A DNA stretch of 5,854 nucleotides from Chloroflexota bacterium (GCA_011051635.1 DRKV01000397.1:1-5854); one strand, 5' to 3'; positions 1 through 5,847 are shown, counted from the stretch's first letter. The notes: generated by a model not told the origin, from the letters alone. Numbers and translations: made by a program.

Positions 1-255
1 GGCAACAAAACTCAGGGAGGGCACAATCACCTCGTCCCCTGCTCCGACCCCCAACGCGGCACAAGCCAGATGCAGCCCTACGGTAGCGTTGGAAACTGCC
101 AGGGCGTGCTCAATCCCCAGGAAATCGGCGAAAGCGGCTTCAAATTCCTGTGTGCGGGACCCCATCGTCAGCCAGCGGCTTTGAACGACCTCTAACACAG
201 CAGCCTGCTCGGCCTCATCATAATCCAAGTCGGCCAGCGGAACTCTCCAATCCAT
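1..255 (-). CDS. DegT/DnrJ/EryC1/StrS-family PLP-dependent sugar aminotransferase, N-terminal part (cut by window edge)
   Basis: The first 85 codons of a PLP aminotransferase of the family that aminates keto-sugar nucleotides; the rest lies beyond base 1. The protein opens MDWRVPLADLDYDEAE, followed by SRWLTMG (26-32), FEAAFADFLG (38-47), the cofactor-phosphate loop SNATVGLHL (55-63) and GAGDEVIVPSLSFVA (71-85), all in the order typical of this family. The PLP lysine and the paired Asp are outside the window, so activity cannot be judged. The start is well fixed: the ATG follows AAGGAG (263-268) by 7 nt, and the stop of the upstream nucleotidyltransferase lies only 14 nt away, so the two are very probably co-transcribed and perhaps translationally coupled. 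By context it may aminate the 4-keto sugar made by the LegB-like enzyme at 1126-2121, but the N-terminus does not closely resemble the LegC sequences I can recall, so no symbol is given. Confidence 0.93.
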   Translation of the reverse strand, partial: MDWRVPLADLDYDEAEQAAVLEVVQSRWLTMGSRTQEFEAAFADFLGIEHALAVSNATVGLHLACAALGVGAGDEVIVPSLSFVA

Positions 256-269
256 GTTCGTTCTCCTTT

Positions 270-983
270 TCAGGATTCCCCTAAAATCTGCGGACGCATC
301 TGCTCGAACTCATCCACCGCCCGTTCGTAATCTTCGCGGCGGCCCAAATCCTGCCAATAGCCATCGAAGGGGTAGCCGACCACCTTCTCCCCGGCATCCA
401 GCATCCTCAATACCAAATTGGGAAAATCCAGATATTCGTTCGGGGGAATGTACTCCAAAACGCGCGGCTCGAAGACGTAAATTCCCATGCTGACGCTGAA
501 ATTGTAGGTGGGCTTTTCGATATATCCCGTGACCCGGTTGCTTCCATCGAGTTGCAGCACGCCCAAATCCACCTTGACCTGGCGGCTGTGCATGGCGATG
601 GTGGCCGTTGCTCCGCTTTCCCGATGGTAGCGCACCAGGTCGGTGAAGGGCAGGGTAGTGAGCACATCACCATTGGAGACCAGGAAAGTTTGCTTCAGCC
701 CTTCGATAAGGGAGAGCGGACCTGCCGTGCCCAGAGGAGATTCCTCGAAACTGTAGCGGATGCGCAGCCCAAAGCGCTCACCATCCCGGAAGAAGGCTCG
801 CAGCAACTCCTCCAGATACCCGACCGTCAAGATGACTTCATCCACCAGCCCGGAGCGTTTCATCTGCCGCAGCAAAATTTCCAGGATGGGCATGTCGTCA
901 ATCGGCATGAGCGGCTTGGGCAAAATTTTGGTGTACGGGCGCAGTCGGGCGCCCTTTCCTCCCGCCAGAATGACTGCTTTCAT
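270..983 (-). CDS. Sugar-phosphate nucleotidyltransferase (NDP-sugar synthase)
   Basis: A cytoplasmic enzyme of the NTP_transferase family (237 aa) that joins a sugar-1-phosphate to an NTP, giving an NDP-sugar and pyrophosphate. The N-terminal nucleotide-binding signature GGKGARLRPYTKILPKP spans residues 8-24 and contains the conserved Arg and the PKP lysine. Further family motifs are PLGTAGPL (83-90), NGDVL (104-108; Asp106 as probable metal ligand), EKP (156-158) and YWQDLGRREDYERA (209-222; Asp212 as second metal ligand). It is a single-domain form with no CBS pair and no left-handed beta-helix tail, unlike Campylobacter PtmE or GlmU. The ATG is preceded by AGGAGAG (995-1001), a somewhat long 11 nt away. 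It lies between a LegB-like dehydratase and an aminotransferase, so GDP- or dTDP/UDP-activation of a hexose or hexosamine phosphate is plausible. The base and sugar specificity cannot be read from sequence; mannose-1-phosphate guanylyltransferase is an equally likely database label. Confidence 0.94.
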   Translation of the reverse strand: MKAVILAGGKGARLRPYTKILPKPLMPIDDMPILEILLRQMKRSGLVDEVILTVGYLEELLRAFFRDGERFGLRIRYSFEESPLGTAGPLSLIEGLKQTFLVSNGDVLTTLPFTDLVRYHRESGATATIAMHSRQVKVDLGVLQLDGSNRVTGYIEKPTYNFSVSMGIYVFEPRVLEYIPPNEYLDFPNLVLRMLDAGEKVVGYPFDGYWQDLGRREDYERAVDEFEQMRPQILGES

Positions 984-1022
984 TGGATGTGTTTCTCTCC
1001 TGATTTTATCTGTGCTGGGGAC

Positions 1023-1107
1023 ACGTCATTGCGAGCGCAGCGAAGCAATCTTCCAGACCGTACTCGCGGGGGATTGCCGCGCCGCCTTCGGCGGCTCGCA
1101 ATGATGT
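1023..1107. repeat. 85-bp palindromic intergenic repeat with terminal inverted repeats
   Basis: The ends ACGTCATTGCGAG (1023-1035) and CTCGCAATGATGT (1095-1107) are inverted copies with one mismatch. Inside them GCAATCTTCC (about 1045-1054) opposes GGGGATTGC (about 1070-1078), and GCCGCC-TTC-GGCGGC (1081-1095) forms its own 6-bp hairpin. From general knowledge, sequences of the form TCATTGCGAGCGCAGCGAAGCAATC are dispersed, non-coding repeats in many unrelated bacterial genomes. When translated they give spurious peptides such as LRAQRSNL or CERSEAI, and both occur here in plus-strand frames. The repeat fills most of the gap between the LegB-like gene and the nucleotidyltransferase gene and would fold in the shared mRNA. 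No transposase or clear target duplication is visible. Confidence 0.82.
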
Positions 1108-1125
1108 CCAGTCGGGTTCGGTTCG

Positions 1126-2121
1126 TTACAACTGGTACGTTCCGCTGCGATACAGGCCCAGATGCTCCCGCATCCACTCGATGGTGCGCGTCAGCCCCTC
1201 GTCGAAGGAGACCTGAGGCTGCCAGCCCAACCGTTCCCGCGCTAGGGAATTATCCGAAAGCAGCCGCTGCACTTCGCTCTTGGCGGGGCGCAGACGTGCA
1301 GGGTCGATTTCAATCTCTACGGGGCGGCCAATGAGGGCGATGATTTTATGGGCCAGTTCCCCGATGCTGATTTCGGCACCCACCCCCAGGTTGAAGGTTT
1401 GTCCCTCCACCCCCGGGGTTTGTGCCGCTTTCAGGAAACCGGCAACCGTATCGCTGACGTAGGTCAAATCACGTTTGGCGTCCAGGTTCCCCAGGCGGAC
1501 CACATCCTGCGTGAGGGCCTGCGTGATGATGGTCGGGATGACCGCCCGCGTGGACTGTCGCGGTCCATAGGTGTTGAACGGGCGCACCGTGACCACCGGC
1601 AAATCGTAGGAGCGGTAGAAACTCTCGGCGATTTTGTCCGCCCCGATTTTGCTGGCCGAATAAGGGGACTGCCCCTGGAGCGGGTGACTTTCGTCAATCG
1701 GGACCCGCAAAGCCGTGCCGTACACCTCACTGGTGGAAGTGTGCACCACGCGCTCCACGCCCAGTTCACGAGCGGCAAGCAGCACGTTGAGCGTGCCAAT
1801 CACGTTGGTTTCGACTACTTCGGCGGGGTGCAGGTAGGAGTAGGGGATGGCAATCAGCGCCCCGAGGTGGAAGACATGCGAAACGCCCTCCATCGCCGCC
1901 TTGATGGTGGAGAGTTCCCGAAAATCTCCGGCGACGACTTCCACCTGCGCCATCCATTCCGCAGGGAGCAGGCGGAGCAGCCCCCAGTCGCCGCGCGAGT
2001 TGTAGCGCACAAAAGCGCGCACCTGCGCCCCCTGTGCGGCCAGTTGCTCGGTGAGATGGCTGCCGATAAAGCCGCCGGCACCGGTGACGAGCACGGTCTT
2101 GCCTTGCCAGTAATTTGTCAT
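1126..2121 (-). CDS. legB: NAD-dependent 4,6-dehydratase, LegB-like (extended SDR family)
   Basis: A 331-aa extended short-chain dehydrogenase that most likely removes water from a sugar nucleotide (GDP-GlcNAc in characterised LegB) to give a 4-keto-6-deoxy product. The NAD-binding loop GAGGFIG is at 14-20 and the adenine-side Asp in GDFREL at 65-70. The active site combines TSTSEVYG (128-135; Thr130 and Glu132 in the dehydratase positions, with Ser131 where RmlB has Asp) and SPYSASKIG (152-160; Tyr154 and Lys158 of YxxxK). The substrate motif RPFNTYGPRQ is at 180-189. The run RAFVRYNSRGDWG (35-47), HLGALIAIPYSY (85-96), LRPAKSEVQRLLSDN (277-291) and the short tail YRSGTYQL fit the LegB subgroup as I remember it better than RmlB or GalE. 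The ATG follows AGGAAA (2128-2133) by 6 nt. It precedes a nucleotidyltransferase and an aminotransferase, as expected for 4-amino-6-deoxy sugar synthesis. Subgroup assignment is less certain than the enzyme class. Confidence 0.93.
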   Translation of the reverse strand: MTNYWQGKTVLVTGAGGFIGSHLTEQLAAQGAQVRAFVRYNSRGDWGLLRLLPAEWMAQVEVVAGDFRELSTIKAAMEGVSHVFHLGALIAIPYSYLHPAEVVETNVIGTLNVLLAARELGVERVVHTSTSEVYGTALRVPIDESHPLQGQSPYSASKIGADKIAESFYRSYDLPVVTVRPFNTYGPRQSTRAVIPTIITQALTQDVVRLGNLDAKRDLTYVSDTVAGFLKAAQTPGVEGQTFNLGVGAEISIGELAHKIIALIGRPVEIEIDPARLRPAKSEVQRLLSDNSLARERLGWQPQVSFDEGLTRTIEWMREHLGLYRSGTYQL

Positions 2122-2127
2122 AGCGGG

Positions 2128-2133
2128 TTTCCT
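2128..2133 (-). promoter_or_regulatory. Ribosome binding site of the legB-like gene
   Basis: On the minus strand AGGAAA lies 6 nt before the ATG at 2121. It is a moderate Shine-Dalgarno match that supports this start over internal ATGs. It lies 17 nt beyond the hairpin at 2151-2186, so that hairpin should not block ribosome access. Confidence 0.6.
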
Positions 2134-2150
2134 GTGCGGGAAATAGGGGG

Positions 2151-2186
2151 TAAGACCCTAAAGGTCTCCAAGTCCTTTAGGGCTTA
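2151..2186. terminator. Strong hairpin with T-tract on its plus-strand side (terminator-like or repeated palindrome)
   Basis: TAAG (2151-2154), one bulged A, and CCCTAAAGG (2156-2164) pair with CCTTTAGGG (2174-2182) and CTTA (2183-2186), giving a 13-bp stem around a 9-nt loop. On the plus strand a T-rich tract follows at once, including seven T in 2190-2196, as in an intrinsic terminator. On the minus strand, where all genes lie, the stem is preceded by an A-rich tract and followed by TACCCCC instead of a U-tract. It therefore looks wrong-way round for ending the sugar-transferase transcript. It could still be a weak bidirectional terminator or attenuator in the legB leader, or simply a dispersed palindrome. 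The fold is clear; its role is not. Confidence 0.5.
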
Positions 2187-2209
2187 TTCTTTTTTTGGGT
2201 AGTGGTCAA
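2183..2209 (-). promoter_or_regulatory. Possible promoter for the legB-like gene
   Basis: On the minus strand TTGACC (2204-2209) matches a -35 box well and AATAAG (2183-2188) is a poor -10 box, with a short 15-nt spacer that includes seven A. The -35 match lies inside the terminal inverted repeat of the MITE-like element, so the element may supply part of a promoter reading into legB. The match is weak and could be chance. Confidence 0.22.
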
Positions 2210-2348
2210 TTTTGACTGATGGCAAACAGGGCGTCATGTCTCCCCCTTCCTAACCTTCCCCCAGAGGGGGCAGGAACCGGTTCTCCCCCCACCAGGGGGA
2301 GATGTCCGCAGGACAGAGGGGGAACGCGTTAGTCAATTTCAGCCACTA
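2200..2348. repeat. MITE-like palindromic element with terminal inverted repeats and flanking TA
   Basis: TAGTGGTCAATTTTGACT (2200-2217) and AGTCAATTTCAGCCACTA (2331-2348) are inverted copies matching at 13 of 18 positions, with the outer six bases perfect. Each end carries TA, which could be a target-site duplication of the Tc1/mariner-like kind. The interior is almost entirely palindromes: CCCCC-AGA-GGGGG (2258-2270), GAACCGGTTC (2274-2283, almost exactly central), TCTCCCCC/GGGGGAGA (2282-2289 with 2295-2302), GTCC-GCA-GGAC (2304-2314) and AACGCGTT (2323-2330). There is no coding sequence inside. The right end includes the stop codon and last three codons of the sugar-transferase gene. I infer a non-autonomous mobile repeat; the 13/18 match leaves room for coincidence at the tips, but the palindrome cluster itself is certain. 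Confidence 0.55.
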
Positions 2349-3982
2349 TTCTTCTTTGTATCCAATTCGGCGCGTATCTGGGCGGCATAACGGCGCACGG
2401 CTTCGGTGTCATCGGCTTCGGCCAGTTGCTCGATCTCTCGCAGCCAGGTCTGCACCTGAGATGCGGGTACAGCATCGGGCATCCATACCGCACCGGGAAC
2501 CCGCCCATCTTGCCCTTGCAGCGCGTGAGCCATCTCCACGGTTTCCAGAAAATCCGGCAGGATGACTACCTGGGCCTGCGTCTGACGGCAAATATTCAGC
2601 AGGGCACGCTTTTCTTCCGCGGCGATATTGTGAATGGCAAACACGATGATGCCCACATCCATTTGGCGGACTAAAGCGGGAATATCCTGACTGCGCCCGA
2701 CCACATCCACACCCCGGATGCGGGCATCCTGCTTGTACAGGTCATCGTCCACGATGCCGACCGGGTGGAACAGGTCAGCGGTGCGCCCTGAGGTGAGCAG
2801 CCAGATGGCAAACTGCCCGGCCTGCCCGCCGCCGACAATTAGCACCCGCTCGCGGGCGGCTTGCACGCTCTTGCGGGCACGCAGCACCCGCGAGAGAAAG
2901 CCGGTAATCAATCGCGAACGGTAGCGCACCGCCACAAAACCAAAGGCAGCCAGAAAAGCGGCTACCAGGATTAACCCATCGGGGAAGATATCCACCCCCC
3001 CGTTGACCCCGAAAACGATGAGGGTGGCAATCGCAATCGCCGGAACAAGGTCGAAGACATCGGATGCGCTGGCCCGCGCCCAATCAATGCGGTTGGTTCC
3101 CATCAGCACGCCGACCAGACTAAACAGCAGCGCAAACCCGAAGGCCAGCCCCAATGAGCGGATACGTCCCACGTTCAACGGACCCATCGTGCGCCAGATT
3201 GCCCCGGCGGCGCCAAAAGCCAGGAAGGAAATCAGCAGGTCAATCACGAACCAGTTCAAATAGCGCTGGGTAAAGCGCGTCATCGGGCCGCGGTACAACA
3301 TACTCTCCGGCGGCTGGTAGTTCCTGACCTGCGGGATGAGCACGAACAACGTCCACATCAGCACATCCATATCCAGCCAGAAACTGTGATGCCGCACGTA
3401 GAGTTGGTCCAAACGCTGCTTGTTGGGGGCGATGGTTTTCAGGTAGGTCTCCATCACCTGCTCACTTTGCAGCATCTTCTCTTCGTTGCGGTAGAGCACC
3501 GAAGCCGGGCTGGTGATGCCCGGACGCATGGAGAGAATTTCGGCGCGCACATCGGCGGGCCATTGGGCGACGATATCCGGGTCTTCGGGACGCGGGCCGA
3601 CGAAACTCATCTCGCCCTTGAGTACGTTCCATAGTTGGGGGAGTTCGTTCAGTTTGGTATCCCGCAGCCAGTGACCGACCGGCGTGATGCGCGGGTCACC
3701 ATCGCCGGTGACCTTCGGGCCTGCGTAACTGCGCTCGTCTTCGTACATGGTGCGGAACTTGAGGATGCGGAACTCCCCGCCGCCCATCGCTGCTCTGCGC
3801 CCGCGATAGAAGACCGGCCCCGGAGAATCCCATTTGATGCGCCAGGCGACGAAGGCGAACACCGGCCCGAGCAGCACCAGCCCAATCGCTGCCCCCAGGA
3901 TGTCGAAGGCGCGTTTGAAGGCGCGCTGAGGGCGGAAAGAGCGGAAGGAGATGGATTGCAGGGGGCGCGCTTGTTCAGCCAT
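2339..3982 (-). CDS. Initiating sugar-1-phosphate transferase with permuted domains (bacterial sugar transferase, then 4 TM, then CoA_binding_3-like)
   Basis: A 547-aa membrane protein expected to transfer a sugar-1-phosphate from an NDP-sugar to polyprenyl phosphate, starting a surface glycan. Residues about 20-225 are a bacterial sugar transferase domain: KRAFDILGA (23-31), a hydrophobic re-entrant helix (about 28-48), SPGPVFYRG (53-61), FRILKFRTM (71-79), TKLNELPQLWNVLKGEMS (109-126) and FVGPRPE (127-133). Then come four predicted membrane helices (about 243-262, 275-294, 309-326, 335-352) and a Rossmann-like domain with RVLIVGGGQAGQ (379-390) and VGIVDDD (408-414), as in CoA_binding_3. 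WbaP/WcaJ proteins have these two halves in the opposite order. The usual catalytic Asp-Glu pair reads Asn112-Glu113. The dehydratase that follows this Rossmann domain in CapD/WbpM is absent. An in-frame TGA 5 codons upstream with no intervening start codon fixes the ATG, although no good Shine-Dalgarno is seen. The final NSG-stop lies inside the repeat at 2200-2348. Confidence 0.93.
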   Translation of the reverse strand: MAEQARPLQSISFRSFRPQRAFKRAFDILGAAIGLVLLGPVFAFVAWRIKWDSPGPVFYRGRRAAMGGGEFRILKFRTMYEDERSYAGPKVTGDGDPRITPVGHWLRDTKLNELPQLWNVLKGEMSFVGPRPEDPDIVAQWPADVRAEILSMRPGITSPASVLYRNEEKMLQSEQVMETYLKTIAPNKQRLDQLYVRHHSFWLDMDVLMWTLFVLIPQVRNYQPPESMLYRGPMTRFTQRYLNWFVIDLLISFLAFGAAGAIWRTMGPLNVGRIRSLGLAFGFALLFSLVGVLMGTNRIDWARASASDVFDLVPAIAIATLIVFGVNGGVDIFPDGLILVAAFLAAFGFVAVRYRSRLITGFLSRVLRARKSVQAARERVLIVGGGQAGQFAIWLLTSGRTADLFHPVGIVDDDLYKQDARIRGVDVVGRSQDIPALVRQMDVGIIVFAIHNIAAEEKRALLNICRQTQAQVVILPDFLETVEMAHALQGQDGRVPGAVWMPDAVPASQVQTWLREIEQLAEADDTEAVRRYAAQIRAELDTKKNSG

Positions 3983-4026
3983 CGGGTTTGAATGTCATTT
4001 GTTTTGCGTCATTGACGTCATCGAGG

Positions 4027-4055
4027 TATTTATAGCATCAATCCGCGCTCAGTAA
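4027..4055 (-). promoter_or_regulatory. Weak candidate promoter for the sugar-transferase gene
   Basis: Reading the minus strand, an AT-rich TATAAATA (4027-4034) stands out in the 55-nt gap before the transferase. A TTACTG (4050-4055) inside the end of the aminotransferase gene lies 15-17 nt upstream, depending on which -10 register is used. The nearby TGACGTCA (4013-4020) is a perfect 8-bp palindrome that could be an operator or chance. Since the gap is short, read-through from the upstream genes is just as likely. Confidence 0.22.
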
Positions 4056-5150
4056 CTGCTTCAGTTGCCCAAGTGAAACGTCCTGCTCCGGCAGCAAATT
4101 GACACATTCCCGGCAGGCTCTCTCGGATTCGGGACATTGACCAGCGCGGTATCCCCAGCGGCTCAAATCGCCCTCCACCGGGTGCAAGGGAGAGACGAAC
4201 CAATCCCCTAACGGGATGTGTAACCGCTGGGCTTTTTGCAATATCGCCGCTTTGTCGGGCACACGGAATGTGTAGCGCAGCATGGTATGTTCCGCATAAT
4301 CCGGGCGATAAGGAACGGAGATGCCACGTTCCCGGAAAAAGGCATCGTATTTCTGGGCGATTTTCTGCCGCCGCCTGACCGCGGCTTTCAATGTTCGACC
4401 GGTCTTTTGCAGCGCTTTGTGCTGTAATTTGCCCATGCCCAACAGGTAATTCTCCGGCATCGTCACGCTGTTCAGTTCATCTCCAACGGAAGAACCGATG
4501 GACAGCCCCAATTTTTGCGTAAGGAAACGGTACGCATCTACCAGGGCATAGTACAAATGCGGATTATCCGCCAGGGGACGCACCAGACGCTGCCCTGCCA
4601 GTATGCTTTCCGTCAGCAACCCGGGACGGGGCAGCGTTTCAGCGATGGCGGCGACTTTGGGGAGCAGGTCGTCATCCGAGATGTAGGCAATGCCGCCCAG
4701 ACCGGTCGTCACCGGCTTGGACCATTGGGTGGAGAAAAAGGAAGCGTGCGTGTTTGTTCCCGCCGGGCGGCCTTTATAACTGCCGCCCAATCCGTGGGCG
4801 CAATCTTCGATGACGTACAGCCCGTGTCGTTCCGCCAGGGACATGAGTGCATCCAGGTCAGGAGAAAGGCCAAAGGTGTTCTGGGCGATGATAACTTTGG
4901 TTTTCGGCGTAATCAACGACGCAACCGTTTCGGGCGTGATATTATACGTCAGGGGGTCAATATCCGCATAGACCGGTCTGGCGCCCAGATACAAGACTGC
5001 ATTCGCCACCACCACACAGGTAAAACCGGGGAGAATGACTTCATCGCCCTCCCCAACCCCCATGGCTTTGAGGATGGTGTATAACGCGACGCGTCCTTTC
5101 CAGAAGAAGAACAGCCGCTCCGGAGCAAAGATTTCAGGGAGAAAAGTCAT
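4038..5150 (-). CDS. DegT/DnrJ/EryC1/StrS-family PLP-dependent aminotransferase (complete)
   Basis: A cytoplasmic PLP enzyme of 370 aa from the ATG at 5150, of the family that makes amino sugars from keto-sugar nucleotides. Using that start: FFFWKGRVALYTIL (14-27), GDEVILPGFTCVVVANAVL (35-53), YADIDPLTYNI (61-71), IEDCAHGLGG (114-123; Asp116 binds the pyridine nitrogen) and STQWSKPVTTGLGG (140-153; Lys145 is the Schiff-base lysine). The catalytic set is intact. The C-terminal part is divergent and contains a cluster of three cysteines (CPESERACREC). The open frame extends to an ATG at 5204, but that would overlap the PHP gene by 44 nt; ATG 5168 would overlap it by 8 nt and has no Shine-Dalgarno. 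ATG 5150 has GGTGA 10 nt upstream and is slightly preferred. The substrate is unknown; non-sugar members of the family exist, and it is clearly diverged from the second aminotransferase at 1-255. Confidence 0.93.
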   Translation of the reverse strand: MTFLPEIFAPERLFFFWKGRVALYTILKAMGVGEGDEVILPGFTCVVVANAVLYLGARPVYADIDPLTYNITPETVASLITPKTKVIIAQNTFGLSPDLDALMSLAERHGLYVIEDCAHGLGGSYKGRPAGTNTHASFFSTQWSKPVTTGLGGIAYISDDDLLPKVAAIAETLPRPGLLTESILAGQRLVRPLADNPHLYYALVDAYRFLTQKLGLSIGSSVGDELNSVTMPENYLLGMGKLQHKALQKTGRTLKAAVRRRQKIAQKYDAFFRERGISVPYRPDYAEHTMLRYTFRVPDKAAILQKAQRLHIPLGDWFVSPLHPVEGDLSRWGYRAGQCPESERACRECVNLLPEQDVSLGQLKQLLSAD

Positions 5151-5160
5151 AGGTTTAAAT

Positions 5161-5165
5161 TCACC
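5161..5165 (-). promoter_or_regulatory. Start-deciding GGTGA Shine-Dalgarno at the PHP/aminotransferase junction
   Basis: On the minus strand GGTGA matches the 3' end of the full AAGGAGGTGA consensus and includes the TGA stop of the PHP gene (5161-5163). It lies 10 nt before the ATG at 5150. A ribosome ending the PHP gene would sit at this site, consistent with coupled translation. The rival start ATGGGTGA (5161-5168) overlaps the stop instead. Confidence 0.4.
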
Positions 5166-5847
5166 CATAACGCCGCCGCTGCACCTTGTTGAGCAGGCCA
5201 ACAAACAGGTAAACCCCGTAAGCGTTCCAGCGGCGCGGCAGGGGGGTCACACTGTCGCGGTGGAGCAGGGCAGCGCGCAGGGAGGCAAACGAAAGGTCGG
5301 GCATGGTCACTTTACAGCGGGCATTCCCAATTTCCGGGGGAAAATGGGCATCGCTCCCGGCAATAGCGGTCAGTTTCCGGTCTGCCGCCAGTTGCCAGGC
5401 AAGGCGGTTGGCCGCGGAACGGTTGTGCCCGTTCTCCACTTCGATGCCATCCAGCCGGGATAACCGGGCATCGGACAGTTTGAAAATACGCCGTTTGCGC
5501 CAGCGGTTTCCCAGCGGGATGTGATAGGGATGCGCCATGAAAGCCAGCGCATTCTGCGCCCGAACCTGGGCGAGCACGTCATCCAGGGGGCCGGGGGAAA
5601 TGGTCTCTTTGACGAAATACGCCAGCAGATGACCGGCATCGGTGCTGACCTCCTCGCCGGGGACGACCAGCACGCCATCCTGGAGCGGCGATTCCCAATA
5701 GGGCAGGCCGCCCTCCGCTGTGTTGTGGTCGGTGATGGCAAGGATTTGCAGGCCGCGTTTACGGGCTTGCCGGATGCAGCCCTCGGGTGAGGCCCAGCCA
5801 TCCGAGTAAGCGGTGTGGCAGTGTAATTCGGCAAAGAACGACGGCAT
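5161..5847 (-). CDS. PHP-domain metal-dependent phosphoesterase
   Basis: A 228-aa single-domain PHP (polymerase and histidinol phosphatase) protein, a soluble hydrolase with a multi-metal site. The ligand set is complete and in order: ELHCHTAYSDG (7-17; His9, His11, Asp16), AITDHNT (37-43; Asp40, His41), PGEEVST (63-69; Glu65 or Glu66), GHLLAYF (72-78; His73), AHPYH (105-109; His106) and AGSDAH (163-168; Asp166, His168). This resembles the TrpH/RNase AM-like branch more than the CpsB tyrosine phosphatases of capsule loci. No signal peptide is seen. The ATG at 5847 suits the usual PHP start, but only 7 bases precede it in the window, so an upstream start cannot be excluded and the ribosome site cannot be judged. 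It overlaps or abuts the aminotransferase downstream, suggesting a linked role such as removing phosphate from a sugar or nucleotide intermediate. The substrate is unknown. Confidence 0.92.
   Translation of the reverse strand: MPSFFAELHCHTAYSDGWASPEGCIRQARKRGLQILAITDHNTAEGGLPYWESPLQDGVLVVPGEEVSTDAGHLLAYFVKETISPGPLDDVLAQVRAQNALAFMAHPYHIPLGNRWRKRRIFKLSDARLSRLDGIEVENGHNRSAANRLAWQLAADRKLTAIAGSDAHFPPEIGNARCKVTMPDLSFASLRAALLHRDSVTPLPRRWNAYGVYLFVGLLNKVQRRRYG

Noticed and set aside
552..1334. 260-codon open frame on the plus strand
   Set aside because: It runs antisense through the nucleotidyltransferase gene, the palindromic repeat and the end of the legB-like gene. Its peptide shows no family motif, and its middle is the translated repeat (LRAQRSNL), a known source of false proteins.
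1126..2121. Calling the dehydratase RmlB (dTDP-glucose 4,6-dehydratase) or GalE
   Set aside because: The active-site run is STSEVYG instead of the STDEVYG of RmlB, and the N-terminal and C-terminal signatures fit the LegB-type subgroup better.
1348..2202. 284-codon open frame on the plus strand
   Set aside because: It is antisense to the legB-like gene, whose motifs are complete. The peptide is rich in His, Arg and Gly without recognisable domains, as expected for a shadow frame in GC-rich DNA.
2240..2322. Recurring C- and G-runs that suggest a CRISPR or tandem repeat
   Set aside because: The units are inverted, not direct, vary in length and have no regular spacers. They are better explained as hairpins within one palindromic element.
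3975..3998. Seven-codon upstream frame (MTFKPDG) overlapping the start of the sugar-transferase gene
   Set aside because: There is no ribosome site before it and no sign of a leader-peptide design such as codon runs or alternative hairpins. A short frame like this is expected by chance.
4013..4020. TGACGTCA palindrome as a regulator binding site
   Set aside because: A single 8-bp palindrome in a short gap with no known bacterial regulator match is not enough to call an operator. It is mentioned only under the candidate promoter.
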